Shown here one piece after another: positions 1 through 9,265 of a stretch of 64,000 bases of DNA. Source of the stretch: Bin16 sp965206315. GTDB taxonomy: Bacteria > Chloroflexota > Dehalococcoidia > Lucifugimonadales > Australimonadaceae. Numbering within the stretch: the first letter of the stretch is position 1; each line of letters begins with the position of its first letter. Where the stretch lies: contig OZ242210.1 of the NCBI GenBank assembly GCA_965206315.1, positions 1,736,001 to 1,800,000 of the forward strand, read 5' to 3'. The notes under the pieces are model-generated. The model saw only the letters and a list, made by a program, of their open reading frames with translations. It was not told the origin of the DNA and did no database searches. A program made the position numbers and the translations under genes.

Positions 1-974
<974 letters not shown>

Positions 975-1039
975 GGGGCTAGATGGTATCACCTGCCGCT
1001 GGGCTGGGGGATAGGCTCCGCCCGTGGTGAGCCTTGTTG

Positions 1040-1165
1040 TCCGCTCATGGTGAGCCTGTCGAACCACGCCCCTTTCCGTCATTCCTGCGGAGGCAGGAAT
1101 CTCGCAGCCCACCTCGCCCTCAGGGAGAGGTCGCCGCACGGAGGGCGGCGGGTGAGGGTGGTACA
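1040..1165. repeat. Dispersed intergenic repeats (GTGAGCCTGTCGAAC, GGAGGCAGGAATC and GGCGGGTGAGGGT types)
   Basis: Three short repeat types that recur in this window lie end to end here: ATGGTGAGCCTGTCGAACCA (also near 59070), the imperfect palindrome with CTGCGGAGGCAGGAATC (also near 3960, 4763, 22100, 34090 and 59030), and a GAGAGGTCGCC...GGCGGGTGAGGGT unit (also near 4810, 23800, 40190 and 61530). They translate in one frame into a spurious extension of the next small gene, so the gene start is placed after them. Such palindromic units are common REP-like intergenic repeats in many bacteria. Confidence 0.7.
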
Positions 1166-1186
1166 CTGCCAAGGAGAGACGAACCG

Positions 1187-1396
1187 ATGACAACGCAGAT
1201 GCCGGCAATAGAAGAGCGCGTGAGCCGCCTTGAGGGCGCCTACGAGCAAGTGAATGAGCGGCTTGGCGACCTCACCCAGGCCATTGCGAGCCTCCGCTCA
1301 GAGATGAACAGCCGGTTCAACACGGTGTACGCCTTTCTCGCCACGTTGGTCGCGGCGAACCTCGGCACGCTCATCGCGATTCTGGTCAAGGACTAG
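1187..1396 (+). CDS. Small coiled-coil protein with one C-terminal membrane segment
   Basis: The protein has 69 residues. Residues 8-45 look like an amphipathic coiled coil (EERVSRLEGAYEQVNERL), and residues about 48-66 form one hydrophobic helix (VYAFLATLVAANLGTLIAIL) ending in VKD. This is the general layout of small tail-anchored membrane proteins. I chose the ATG at 1187 because it has AAGGAGAG eight bases upstream. The open frame runs back to 1034, but that part is only intergenic repeat sequence. No family is recognised, so the function is unknown; the gene is a monocistron between uvrA and the carboxylase operon. Confidence 0.55.
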   Translation: MTTQMPAIEERVSRLEGAYEQVNERLGDLTQAIASLRSEMNSRFNTVYAFLATLVAANLGTLIAILVKD

Positions 1397-1414
1397 GGAC
1401 CCGACAGGGTTTCC

Positions 1415-1780
1415 CTACCGTTGCGCGATGGGACGCCCCGGCAGGCGCGCCCAGACCTCGTCGCCGCGCACGAACGTCTCGAACGCCACAGCGTCGTACG
1501 TGTAGCGGTCGAGGCACTCGCCGGTCACGATGTCGAAGATCGCCGAGTGCAGCGGACAGATGACCTGCCCCGGCTCGATCGTGCCCCACGAGAGCATCGC
1601 GCCCTGGTGCGGGCAGAAGTTCTCCAGCGTGCCGATGCGCTCTCCGTCCCAGAAGACGGCGACCTCCCACCCCCGGTACTTCGGATGCTCGATCTCGATG
1701 GCGAGCACGCCCTTCGCCTGCAGTTCGCTGAGCGGGCAGAGGTAGTACTCGTTCAGGGTGGTGGGGGCCCGGCTGAACAC
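1415..1780 (-). CDS. Rieske [2Fe-2S] ferredoxin-like protein
   Basis: A 121-residue single-domain Rieske protein, probably a soluble electron carrier. The cluster ligands are visible as CPHQGA and CPLHSA, separated as in bacterial Rieske ferredoxins, in the C-terminal half. The start is the GTG at 1780, two bases after the stop of the biotin carrier gene, with CTGGAG upstream. The same frame stays open further back, but only as an antisense-type shadow of the carrier gene. It is the third gene of an accC-carrier-Rieske operon. A Rieske protein is not a known subunit of acyl-CoA carboxylases, so its role here is not explained by the neighbours. Confidence 0.82.
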   Translation of the reverse strand: MFSRAPTTLNEYYLCPLSELQAKGVLAIEIEHPKYRGWEVAVFWDGERIGTLENFCPHQGAMLSWGTIEPGQVICPLHSAIFDIVTGECLDRYTYDAVAFETFVRGDEVWARLPGRPIAQR

Positions 1781-1782
1781 GG

Positions 1783-2199
1783 CTACTGGATCTCCAGGAG
1801 CGGCTGACCGGCCTCGACGGCCTGGTCCTTCTTGATCTTCACGCCCTTCACCACCCCGCTGCGCGCCATGCGCACGCTCTGCTCCATCTTCATCGACTCC
1901 AGCAGGCATATCTCGTCGCCCGCCTCCAGCTCCTGCCCCTTCGTGACCGTGACCGACACGATCTTGCCGGGGAGCGGACAGCGGATGACGCGCTCGTCGC
2001 CCTGCGTCATGCCGCGCAGGCCCGGCAGCTCCGCCTTGCGGGGCGCGGAGCGCCGCGCCGGAACGCCGGCCTCTCCCGGGTTGCCGACCTCCACCACGTA
2101 CGTCTCGCCGTCCACGACGACCTCCACCGGGTTCTGGAAGAGGTCGGCGATCTCGACGTCGTACCAATCGTCGTTCACTCGCACGCGCATCCGTTTCAC
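1783..2199 (-). CDS. Biotin/lipoyl carrier protein of an acyl-CoA carboxylase
   Basis: This protein carries the biotin that shuttles carboxylate between biotin carboxylase and carboxyltransferase. The biotin site is ESMKMEQ near the C-terminus, with Ser in place of the usual Ala of AMKM but the target Lys between two Met kept. The C-terminal ~75 residues (CPLPGKIVSVTVTKGQELEAG onward, split by normal loops) are a standard biotinyl domain; the N-terminal part is a variable linker. The start is taken as the GTG at 2199, which overlaps the accC stop as GTGA and has GGAG seven bases upstream; ATG at 2190 is the alternative. It is the second gene of the operon. Confidence 0.85.
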   Translation of the reverse strand: MKRMRVRVNDDWYDVEIADLFQNPVEVVVDGETYVVEVGNPGEAGVPARRSAPRKAELPGLRGMTQGDERVIRCPLPGKIVSVTVTKGQELEAGDEICLLESMKMEQSVRMARSGVVKGVKIKKDQAVEAGQPLLEIQ

Positions 2200-3683
2200 T
2201 GCAACACTCCGCTGCTGAGGCGGTTCGCCATCGCCATCCGGCGTCCGTGCATCCGCCACCTGCTGAACTGTATCTCCTGCGGGGACTCCTGTTCCAGCGC
2301 CATGGCGACCGCTATCGCGGCGGCGAGCGCGCTGTTGCGCGCCGGTTCGTTCAGCATCCGCTCCAGGAATGCGTTGTCGAACGCGCCGTTCCTGAAGTCC
2401 TTGTGCTCCATCACCCGCCGCACGAGCGGGATGTTCACGACCGGCCCCTCGACGACGTACTGGTCGAGCGCCGCCATCATGTGCGCGATCGCCTCCTCCC
2501 GCGTCTCACCGTGGACGATGAGCTTCGCCATCATCGATTCGTAGTGCGGCAACACCTCGTAACCCTGGTACAGCGCGCTGTCGACCCGCACGTGCGGCCC
2601 CTCCGGCTCGACGAGCACCGAGACCGTGCCCGCGGTCGGCAGCAGCATCACCGGGTCCTCCGGGTAGATGCGCGCCTCGATGGCCGCCCCGTGCTGGCGG
2701 ACGTCGCTCTGCGAGAGCGGCAGACGCTCCCCCGCCGCGACCCGCAGCTGCAGCTCGACGAGGTCCAGCCCCGTGACCATCTCCGTGACGGGGTGCTCCA
2801 CCTGCAGCCGCGTGTTCATCTCCAGGAAGTAGAACTTCTCCTCCCTGGCGTCGTACAGGTACTCGATGGTGCCCGCGTTCGTGTAGCCGATGCTTTTCAC
2901 GAGCCGCACCGCCGACTCGAGCAGCGCGCTCCGCACCTCCGGCGTCAGCTTGGCGCACGGCGTCTCCTCGACCACCTTCTGGTTGCGCCGCTGTACCGAG
3001 CAGTCGCGCTCGAACAGGTGCAGTGCCTTGCCGAAGTGGTCCGCGATGACCTGCACCTCGACGTGCGACGCGTTCTGGATGCGGCGCTCCATGTAGACGC
3101 GGCTGCTGCCGAACGCGTTCTGCGCCTGCGACCGCGCGCGCGTCATCGCCTCCGGCACCTCGTCGATGCTGTTGACGACGCGGATGCCCATGCCGCCGCC
3201 GCCGTCCGCCGCCTTGATCATCAGCGGGAAGCCGATGCCCCGTGCGATGGCCACGGCCTGCGCGTCGTCTATCTCGCCCTCCGCGCCCGGGCTGATCGGC
3301 ACCCCCGCCTCCCGGGCGAGCCGCCGCGCCATGATCTTGTCGCCCATCTGCGCGATCACCTTCGACGACGGCCCGATGAACGTGAGCCCTTCCTTCTCGA
3401 CCGCCTCGACGAACGACGGGTTCTCGGAGAGGAAGCCGTAGCCCGGGTGGATGGCCTGCGCCTTCGCCCGCTTCGCAGCCTTGATGATCGACTCGCCGTT
3501 CAGGTACGACTGCGACGCCGGCGCCCCGCCGATCTCTATGGCGCGGTCGGCCATGCCGACGTGCTTCGCCTTCGCGTCGGCGGACGAGTACACCGCGACT
3601 GCCTCGATGCCGAGACGCTGGCAGGTGCGGATGACGCGGCAGGCGATCTCGCCGCGATTGGCGATGAGCACGGTGTCGAACAT
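2196..3683 (-). CDS. accC: Biotin carboxylase subunit of acetyl/propionyl-CoA carboxylase
   Basis: ATP-dependent carboxylation of biotin on the carrier protein, the first half-reaction of acyl-CoA carboxylases. The 495-residue protein starts MFDTVLIANRGEIACRVIRT, the typical biotin carboxylase N-terminus. It has the ATP-grasp glycine loop GGGGMGIR near residue 165 and the catalytic segment FLEMNTRLQVEHPVTE near residue 290. About 45 residues at the end are longer than the 450-residue core. The biotin carrier gene follows with a 4-bp overlap. No carboxyltransferase gene is present nearby, so the CoA substrate cannot be deduced. Confidence 0.93.
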   Translation of the reverse strand: MFDTVLIANRGEIACRVIRTCQRLGIEAVAVYSSADAKAKHVGMADRAIEIGGAPASQSYLNGESIIKAAKRAKAQAIHPGYGFLSENPSFVEAVEKEGLTFIGPSSKVIAQMGDKIMARRLAREAGVPISPGAEGEIDDAQAVAIARGIGFPLMIKAADGGGGMGIRVVNSIDEVPEAMTRARSQAQNAFGSSRVYMERRIQNASHVEVQVIADHFGKALHLFERDCSVQRRNQKVVEETPCAKLTPEVRSALLESAVRLVKSIGYTNAGTIEYLYDAREEKFYFLEMNTRLQVEHPVTEMVTGLDLVELQLRVAAGERLPLSQSDVRQHGAAIEARIYPEDPVMLLPTAGTVSVLVEPEGPHVRVDSALYQGYEVLPHYESMMAKLIVHGETREEAIAHMMAALDQYVVEGPVVNIPLVRRVMEHKDFRNGAFDNAFLERMLNEPARNSALAAAIAVAMALEQESPQEIQFSRWRMHGRRMAMANRLSSGVLQ

Positions 3684-3701
3684 GGGAGATTAGTGTAACG
3701 G

Positions 3702-3928
3702 TTTGCGCTGCAATGTGTCGCTTCCACTCGTGGATGGGCCCTGCTCCGGGCAACGAATGGGTGGCGGTGCGCAGCGACCCAGGCGACAGAATGCAGCGGC
3801 GATGCAGCAGAATGCGACACTTTGCGACAGGGGGGCCGCTGGGGATGGGGGGGGCTGCGCCCACCGGCCGCTGTCCGTCGGGGACAGCGTACGCGCCCCA
3901 GCCGCGACCGCGAAAGGGCCGCGTGTCA
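3702..3928. repeat. Left copy of a 227-bp direct repeat
   Basis: This segment, from TTTGCGCTGCAATGTGTCGC to CCGCGTGTCA, recurs almost identically at 4176-4400, 474 bp away. It includes a GCTGTCC-GTCG-GGGACAGC hairpin and ends with CGACCGCGAAAGGGCCGCGTGTCA-like text (given here split: CGACCGCGAAAGG, CCGCGTGTCA) that belongs to the dispersed element family described under the findings. No open frame in it has a credible start or known domain. The short 474-bp period means one copy arose recently by duplication or recombination. Confidence 0.85.
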
Positions 3929-4175
3929 CAACGCCTCCGGCGTCCCTGCCCCCTTCCGTCATTCCCGCCCCCTTCCGTCATTCCCGCGAAGGCGGGAATC
4001 CAGAGGCGCGGCCGGGCATGGTGGCCTGGTGTAGGGGCGTCCCTTGTGGGCGCCCAGGGTACCCACGAGAGGTACCCCTACATCCGAACGCCTCCTCCCC
4101 CTCGCCCCTTGGGAGGAGTGTGCCGCCCCTGCGGGCCGGGGGTGAGGGTGTCCCCCCTCCCCCTCGGATTTCCGT
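3929..4175. repeat. Spacer between the direct repeats, made of dispersed palindromic repeats
   Basis: The spacer contains two adjacent TTCCGTCATTCCCGC units with a GCGAAGGCGGGAATCCAG palindrome, a GGGCGCCCAGGGTACCCACG segment, and a GGGAGGAGTGTGCCGCCCCT...GGGTGAGGGTG unit. All of these recur elsewhere in the window. No gene was seen in it. Confidence 0.6.
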
Positions 4176-4400
4176 TTTGCGCTGCAATGTGTCGCTTTCA
4201 CTCGTGGATGGGCCCTGCTCCGGGCAACGAATGGGTGGCGGTGCGCAGCGACCCAGGCGACAGAATGCAGCGGCGATGCAGCAGAATGCGACACTTTGCG
4301 ACAGGGGGGCCGCTGGGGATGGAGGGGCTGCCCCACCGGCCGCTGTCCGTCGGGGACAGCGTACGCGCCCCAGCCGCGACCGCGAAAGGGCCGCGTGTCA
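4176..4400. repeat. Right copy of the 227-bp direct repeat
   Basis: Near-identical to 3702-3928, differing by a T for C near the start, two fewer bases in a G run and a few substitutions. Its right end (CCGCGTGTCA) lies 28 bp from the stop codon of the minus-strand higA gene, the same placement beyond a gene's 3' end seen for other copies of the GTGTCA-ended element in this window. Confidence 0.85.
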
Positions 4401-4428
4401 GTAGGGTGGGGTGGGGGAGACGTGGGGA

Positions 4429-4719
4429 CTACGCGCTTCGGGGCGCGACCGGCAACTCGCTCACCGCTGCGCCGGTGAACTGCTCCGCTGTGGCGAGATC
4501 GAACTGCGCCTGGAGGTTCATCCAGAACTGCGGTTCGACTCCGAACCAGTGGCCGAGGCGGAGGGCGGTGTCGCCCGTTATCGAGCGCTTGCCGGCGATG
4601 ATCTGGCTGATGCGGTTGGGCGGCACGTTGATTGAGCGTGCGAGCGCGGTCGGGCTGACGCCCAACTCGTCGAGCTCGTCCCTGAGGACTTCGCCTGGGT
4701 GCACAGCGCGCCTGAACAT
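4429..4719 (-). CDS. higA: HigA-family XRE antitoxin, without a visible HigB partner
   Basis: A 96-residue helix-turn-helix protein of the HigA/VapI addiction-module type, which normally neutralises a HigB mRNA interferase and represses its own operon. The family start HPGEVLRDELDELGVSPTAL is followed by the HTH segment ARSINVPPNRISQIIAGKR and TGDTALRLGHWFGVEPQFW. The start has an almost perfect Shine-Dalgarno, GAGGAGGTGA, seven bases before the ATG. HigB genes normally sit directly upstream, but 4720-4862 holds only repeats, so this copy is solitary. It may be a remnant or act on a distant partner. Confidence 0.88.
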   Translation of the reverse strand: MFRRAVHPGEVLRDELDELGVSPTALARSINVPPNRISQIIAGKRSITGDTALRLGHWFGVEPQFWMNLQAQFDLATAEQFTGAAVSELPVAPRSA

Positions 4720-4756
4720 GCCGTCACCTCCTCACCTAATGGTAGTCCACGATCTC

Positions 4757-4862
4757 ACCCCCGTCATTCCTGCGAAGGCAGGAACCCCGCATCCATGTCC
4801 CCTCGCCCCCTGGGAGAGGGAAGCCGCGCAGCGGCGGGTGAGGGTTGTCCGGCGGGTGAGGG
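4757..4862. repeat. Dispersed palindromic repeats between higA and the dehydrogenase gene
   Basis: CCCGTCATTCCTGCGAAGGC and its partner arm, followed by a CCTGGGAGAGGGAAGCCGCG...GGCGGGTGAGGGT unit whose GGCGGGTGAGGGTT end is tandemly repeated. These are the same REP-like types seen elsewhere; no gene lies here. Confidence 0.6.
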
Positions 4863-5768
4863 TTACCCCTCCCCCATCACGTTCCCGAGCGCCGACGCAT
4901 AGTCCCGAGGCTCGATCTGCGGGAAGAGCGACCGCGCCAGATCGTCGGTCACCACGACGTCGTTGCGCAGACCCTCCACGAGCGCCCGCGTGATGGCGGT
5001 GGGGATCGGCGTGAACCAGTGCACCCAGTACGACGACAGGCGCGGCGTCAGCACCGGCACGGGAAGCAGCAGCCGGCGGAGCCCCCGCGCCCTCGCGTAG
5101 TCGAGCATCAGCCCCTCGTACGTCGTCACGTCCTTCCCGCCCACCTCGATGGTGCGACCCCGGCACGACGGCGTGTCGAGCGCCGCGACGAGGTAGTCCA
5201 GCAGGTCGTCGACCGCTATCGGCTGCACGTGCGAGTAGAGCCACCGGGGACAGACCATGACCGGCAGACGCTCCACGAGATAGCGGATCATCTCGAACGA
5301 GACGCTGCCCGCCCCGACGACCACGGCGGCCCGGAACTCCGTGACCGCGACCCCGCCCGCGCGCAGCGCCTGCCCGCACTCCTGCCGCGAGCGCAGGTGC
5401 GGCGAGAGATCGGCTCCCGACCCCAGCCCGCCGAGATAGATGATGTGCCCGACGCCCGCCTCCGCGGCGGCCTGGCCGAACGTACGGGCCGCCTCGACGT
5501 CCAGCTCGTGGAACCCGGGGCCGCTCCCCATGCTGTGGACGAGGTAGTAGGCGGTGTCGACGCCCTCCAGCGCCTCGGACAGCGTCGCGGGGTCGAGTAC
5601 GTCGCCGACCGCCACCTCGACCTGCTCGGACCACGGACGCGAGCGAACGCGCTCCCGGTTGCGGACGAGGACGCGAACGCGGGGCTCATCGTCCAGCAGA
5701 CGGGGCACGAGCCTTCCGCCGATGTACCCCGTAGCGCCGGTGACCAGGATCGTTCGAGGAGCGGCCAT
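4863..5768 (-). CDS. NAD(P)-binding NmrA/complex-I-assembly-like epimerase-fold protein
   Basis: Atypical short-chain dehydrogenase with an N-terminal Rossmann fold: TILVTGATGYIGGRLVPRLL gives the TGxxGxxG nucleotide motif at residues 6-13. The text VRVLVRNRER, GVDTAYYLVHSMG and HIIYLGGLG is typical of the NmrA-like/YesF group of stand-alone NAD(P)-binding proteins; the usual YxxxK pair is not obvious. The ATG at 5768 has GGGGAGGAATCGG directly upstream, better than the GTG five codons earlier. It stands alone between REP repeats. The substrate is unknown; related proteins are often only called NAD(P)H-binding. Confidence 0.78.
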   Translation of the reverse strand: MAAPRTILVTGATGYIGGRLVPRLLDDEPRVRVLVRNRERVRSRPWSEQVEVAVGDVLDPATLSEALEGVDTAYYLVHSMGSGPGFHELDVEAARTFGQAAAEAGVGHIIYLGGLGSGADLSPHLRSRQECGQALRAGGVAVTEFRAAVVVGAGSVSFEMIRYLVERLPVMVCPRWLYSHVQPIAVDDLLDYLVAALDTPSCRGRTIEVGGKDVTTYEGLMLDYARARGLRRLLLPVPVLTPRLSSYWVHWFTPIPTAITRALVEGLRNDVVVTDDLARSLFPQIEPRDYASALGNVMGEG

Positions 5769-5912
5769 CCGATTCCTCCCCACACCGCTATTGTACGAGG
5801 TGGGAGGGGCGCTCGCTCCTGCGGAGGCGGGACTTCGCAGCCCGTTGTCATGCTAAGGGCAGTCGAGGCATCCTCCAATTAGACCCCCTTTGTCGTGATA
5901 GCATGGTTCGCT

Positions 5913-7694
5913 ATGGCTGACGGGTCAACAAAGCAGGCAAGTGGTCGACCTCCCAACGCCACCCTTGAGGTGCACGAGATCCAGGCGGATGACTTTGCAC
6001 GTCGATTCTCGTTGCGAGGGAGGAATCTCATGTGGTTGCTCGGTGCAGGCGCATCAGCCTCGGCTGGAGTTCCGACTGCTCAAGACATGGTTTGGGATTT
6101 CAAGCAACAACTATTCATTAGTCAACGGAGAATATCGCCAAGCACAGTCGCAGACCTGTCCAATCAGTCCGTCCGTCAGCAGCTGCAGGCGCACATTGAC
6201 TCTCTCGGAAGGCTGCCTTTGCTTGGTTCTACCGATGAGTACGCGGCGCTGTTCGAGGAGGTGTACCCAGCCGAGGCAGACCGTAGAGCGTATTTGAATG
6301 CCAAGGTGGCGGGTTCAAAGCCGTCCTACGGGCACCTCGCCCTTGCCACGCTGATGCGGGCCAGCCTGGTTCCAGTTGTGTGGACTACTAATTTTGATGC
6401 ACTTGTTGCCGACGCATGTGCCAAGGTATACGACACCACTGGCGCCTTGACACTCGCAGACCTCGATTCGCCCGACTTGGCAAAGCAGGCCATTCATGAC
6501 GAGCGATGGCCAGTGGAAGTCAAACTGCACGGAGACTTTAGGTCGCGGAGGCTCAAGAACACTACGGATGAGCTTCGCTATCAAGACGTGAGACTGAGGA
6601 ACACACTCGTTGATTCGTGTCGAAGGTTTGGGTTGATCGTGGTGGGATATAGCGGACGTGATGACTCCATTATGGATACCCTCTCCGAGGCTGTGCGTTC
6701 CCCCGATGCTTTCCCTAGCGGGTTGTTTTGGCTGCATCGCGGCGATGGGCCTCCTGTACCTAGAGTCATGGACTTATTGGCCCAAGCAACCAGTTCGGGC
6801 ATTGAAGCGGGATTGGTACGAATCGCGAATTTCGATGAAGCACTACGTGACTTGGTTCGTCTACTTGAAGACTTAGACACGACCACTCTGGATTCCTTGG
6901 CCAAGGAACGCCGTCCTTGGAGCAGTGCACCGATACCAAGCGGTCGACTTGGCTGGCCTGTTGTGCGTCTCAACGCCCTCAATGTGGTTCAGGTACCGAG
7001 TGTATGCCGGCGGGTGGTTTGTGAGATCGGAGGAACAGCTGCAGTGCGTGAGGCGGCAACTAAAGCTGGAGTCGAGATACTCGCAGTACGTTCGGTGACT
7101 GGGGTGCTGGCCTTTGGATCAGATTCGGACATGCGCGCGGCATTTGGGCCTTATGACATTTCTGAGTACGACATCTACACTCTGGACCCGAAGAAGCAGA
7201 GGCACGATTCAACTGAGCGAGGCCTACTGCGCGAGGCTCTCACACGGGCTATTTCGCGCTATCGTAGCCTCAGCGCAACTCATCGGCGCAGGGCGGACTT
7301 GCTTGTGCCGTGTGACCCTACAGATCAAGCCTGGCTGCCCTTGAAACAGCTGGTGGGCGAACTTGATGGAACAGTTAATCGCCAGCCGGAATTGCGATGG
7401 CAAGAGGGCATAAGTATCCGATTAGATTGGGCCGACGACCGGCTGTGGTTGCTGTTCGAACCGAGGACGGTGTTCTCCGGCATCAATGCCGAGAACAGGT
7501 TGGCAGCAACGGACTTTGCCCGCGAACGGTCGGTCAAGCGGTACAACAGGCAACTGAATAGCCTCTTGGACTTCTGGTCCAGATGGCTTTCGCAAGAGGG
7601 GAGCGCACTCAGAGCACTAGACGTCGGCGATGGCATTGATGCTGTCTTCAGCATCTCTCCCATCACGGGCTTCTCACGGAGGGCGGGGGCTTGA
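5913..7694 (+). CDS. SIR2-APAZ effector of a short-Argonaute (SPARSA-type) defence system
   Basis: Predicted NADase effector that partners a short prokaryotic Argonaute. The N-terminal half is a SIR2 domain with LLGAGASASAGVPTAQDM (NAD loop), TTNFDAL with the catalytic Asn, LHGDFR with the catalytic His, and GYSGRDDSI. The C-terminal ~240 residues fit the APAZ region that replaces the N and PAZ lobes missing from short Argonautes. In studied members, guide-directed recognition of invading DNA triggers NAD+ depletion and cell death or dormancy. The stop overlaps the Argonaute start by four bases, so the two are co-translated. The ATG at 5913 is preferred; a GTG at 5895 is possible. GC is visibly lower than in neighbours, suggesting transfer. 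Confidence 0.9.
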   Translation: MADGSTKQASGRPPNATLEVHEIQADDFARRFSLRGRNLMWLLGAGASASAGVPTAQDMVWDFKQQLFISQRRISPSTVADLSNQSVRQQLQAHIDSLGRLPLLGSTDEYAALFEEVYPAEADRRAYLNAKVAGSKPSYGHLALATLMRASLVPVVWTTNFDALVADACAKVYDTTGALTLADLDSPDLAKQAIHDERWPVEVKLHGDFRSRRLKNTTDELRYQDVRLRNTLVDSCRRFGLIVVGYSGRDDSIMDTLSEAVRSPDAFPSGLFWLHRGDGPPVPRVMDLLAQATSSGIEAGLVRIANFDEALRDLVRLLEDLDTTTLDSLAKERRPWSSAPIPSGRLGWPVVRLNALNVVQVPSVCRRVVCEIGGTAAVREAATKAGVEILAVRSVTGVLAFGSDSDMRAAFGPYDISEYDIYTLDPKKQRHDSTERGLLREALTRAISRYRSLSATHRRRADLLVPCDPTDQAWLPLKQLVGELDGTVNRQPELRWQEGISIRLDWADDRLWLLFEPRTVFSGINAENRLAATDFARERSVKRYNRQLNSLLDFWSRWLSQEGSALRALDVGDGIDAVFSISPITGFSRRAGA

Positions 7695-9112
7695 CAAGTC
7701 AGATTGCTCCACACATATGGCTACCTGAACCGCAACTGGCATTCCATGCCGACCGCACGTCCGATCGCGACATCCACCCTCTGCGCGGCCTTCAGAAGTT
7801 CGGTCCTTACTCAGCCGGGATGGTGCCTGATCCAATCAGGGTAGCTACCTTGTCACCGGCAGGAGAAGGTGGCCAACTTCACACTTTTCTGAAGAGCCTA
7901 AACTCGGCGCACATCCCTAAAGAGCGCAGAGACTATCTCCCGGAATGGCAGGGTTTTCGGCCTGTTTTTGGCCTCCAAATTACAGCAGCGGAGGAGAGTT
8001 GCCATATAGAACTAGACTCGTCCGTGGATGCTGACATGCGAGCTTCACTGAATCCTCACGTTGTGCTCGCAGACCGGTTAGTCAGGGCTATTCAGCGTGT
8101 GCAGGCACTCCGTCCCAAGTTCGATGTGCTTCTGATTTACTTACCCGGGCGTTGGACTCCAGGCTACACCGGTGGCCCCGACGAAGATTTCGACCTCCAT
8201 GATCATCTGAAGGCTACTACGGCAGCCCTTGGATTGCCGGTTCAGCTGGTACGAGAAGACAGTGCCTTAGCCTACAACTGCCAAGCCAGTGTCATGTGGC
8301 GCTTGGGTATGGCCCTGTACACCAAGGCTGGCGGCATCCCATGGAAACTGGCGGAGACTAACCCTGATACAGCGTATATCGGCATCTCCTACGCTTTGCG
8401 CTCAATCGCATCAGAAAGCCCACGGTTCATTACTTGTTGCAGCCAAGTCTTCGATGCTGATGGTTCGGGCTTGGAATTTGTTGCGTATGATGCTCACGAG
8501 TTCGAAGTCCATCAAGATAACCCGTTTTTGTCCCGTGCTGAGATGTTTCGCGTGATGACTCGTTCAATGGAACTCTACAGACGGCGTCATGCCGGAATGT
8601 CGCCTCGACGAGTTGTGGTACACAAATCCACGGAATTTAAGCCAGAAGAAGTCGATGGTTGCATGGAGGCCCTACACTTGTGTGAAGCCGTTGACTTGGT
8701 ACAAGTTGTTGAAGACGTGGGGTGGCGCGGCGTACGGATTGACGAGAATCCAGGCTCCACTAGGGGCAACCCTGCTGCATTTCCAGTTTCGCGTGGAACG
8801 GCCATGGGCCTTTCACCACGCGATGTCCTGGTATGGACACATGGAGATGTAAGGGGTGTCAGCAGCAGAGGTTCCTACTTCAAAGGAGCCCGAAGCACTC
8901 CGACTCCCCTCCGGCTGGTGCGCCACGCCGGCCATGGGCCGTGGGACGACAACGTCCGCGCGATCTTGGGGCTCAGCAAGATGAACTGGAACAACGATTC
9001 CCTATACGACACGTTGCCCGTCACTATGGCCTATGCGAAGGTGCTGGCCCGCGTAGTCAAGCGCATGCCCAGCCTCACGCGCACGCCGTATCAGTTCAGA
9101 TTCTTCATGTAG
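7691..9112 (+). CDS. Short prokaryotic Argonaute (MID-PIWI only)
   Basis: Guide-binding partner of the SIR2-APAZ protein. At 473 residues it has only MID and PIWI lobes. The MID region contains MWRLGMALYTKAGGIPWKL, and the PIWI lobe has YIGISYALR, RRVVVHKSTEFKPEE and the end MNWNNDSLYDTLPVTMAYAK with LARVVKRMP, all typical of short Argonautes. The first catalytic Asp of PIWI is Ser (IGIS), so it should bind but not cut its target. Translation starts at TTG 7691, overlapping the upstream stop as TTGA, with GGAGGG seven bases upstream. The gene is followed at 9160 by a dispersed element. Confidence 0.92.
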   Translation: MTSQIAPHIWLPEPQLAFHADRTSDRDIHPLRGLQKFGPYSAGMVPDPIRVATLSPAGEGGQLHTFLKSLNSAHIPKERRDYLPEWQGFRPVFGLQITAAEESCHIELDSSVDADMRASLNPHVVLADRLVRAIQRVQALRPKFDVLLIYLPGRWTPGYTGGPDEDFDLHDHLKATTAALGLPVQLVREDSALAYNCQASVMWRLGMALYTKAGGIPWKLAETNPDTAYIGISYALRSIASESPRFITCCSQVFDADGSGLEFVAYDAHEFEVHQDNPFLSRAEMFRVMTRSMELYRRRHAGMSPRRVVVHKSTEFKPEEVDGCMEALHLCEAVDLVQVVEDVGWRGVRIDENPGSTRGNPAAFPVSRGTAMGLSPRDVLVWTHGDVRGVSSRGSYFKGARSTPTPLRLVRHAGHGPWDDNVRAILGLSKMNWNNDSLYDTLPVTMAYAKVLARVVKRMPSLTRTPYQFRFFM

Positions 9113-9159
9113 GAATCGCAGCTGGCTACCGAGCGACGACCGCTAACCCGCCAAACCAC

Positions 9160-9253
9160 TGACACCCGCCCCTATCGAGGTCGACCCCTCCCTGCGTACG
9201 CTGGTTGCATAACAGTCGTACGCGCCCCTGCCGTGAGCGCGAAAGGGGACTGA
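9160..9253. repeat. Dispersed element copy between the Argonaute and restriction-modification genes
   Basis: The left part reads TGACACCCGCCCCTATCGAG, GTCGACCCCTCC and CGTACGCTGGTTGCAT (9195-9210), nearly the same as the unit at 11366-11422. The right part CGTACGCGCCCCTGCCGTGA, GCGCGAAAGGGGACTGA is an inverted, degenerate second unit. The GTGTCA-type ends of the two halves face away from each other, one toward the Argonaute gene and one toward the methyltransferase operon. Confidence 0.75.
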
Positions 9254-9265
9254 GGAGGTGGATCG

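Noticed and set aside
1781..2167. N-terminal extension of the Rieske protein by about 130 residues
   Set aside because: This part overlaps the biotin carrier gene in another frame and is Arg/Gly-rich shadow sequence; the Rieske domain starts after 1780.
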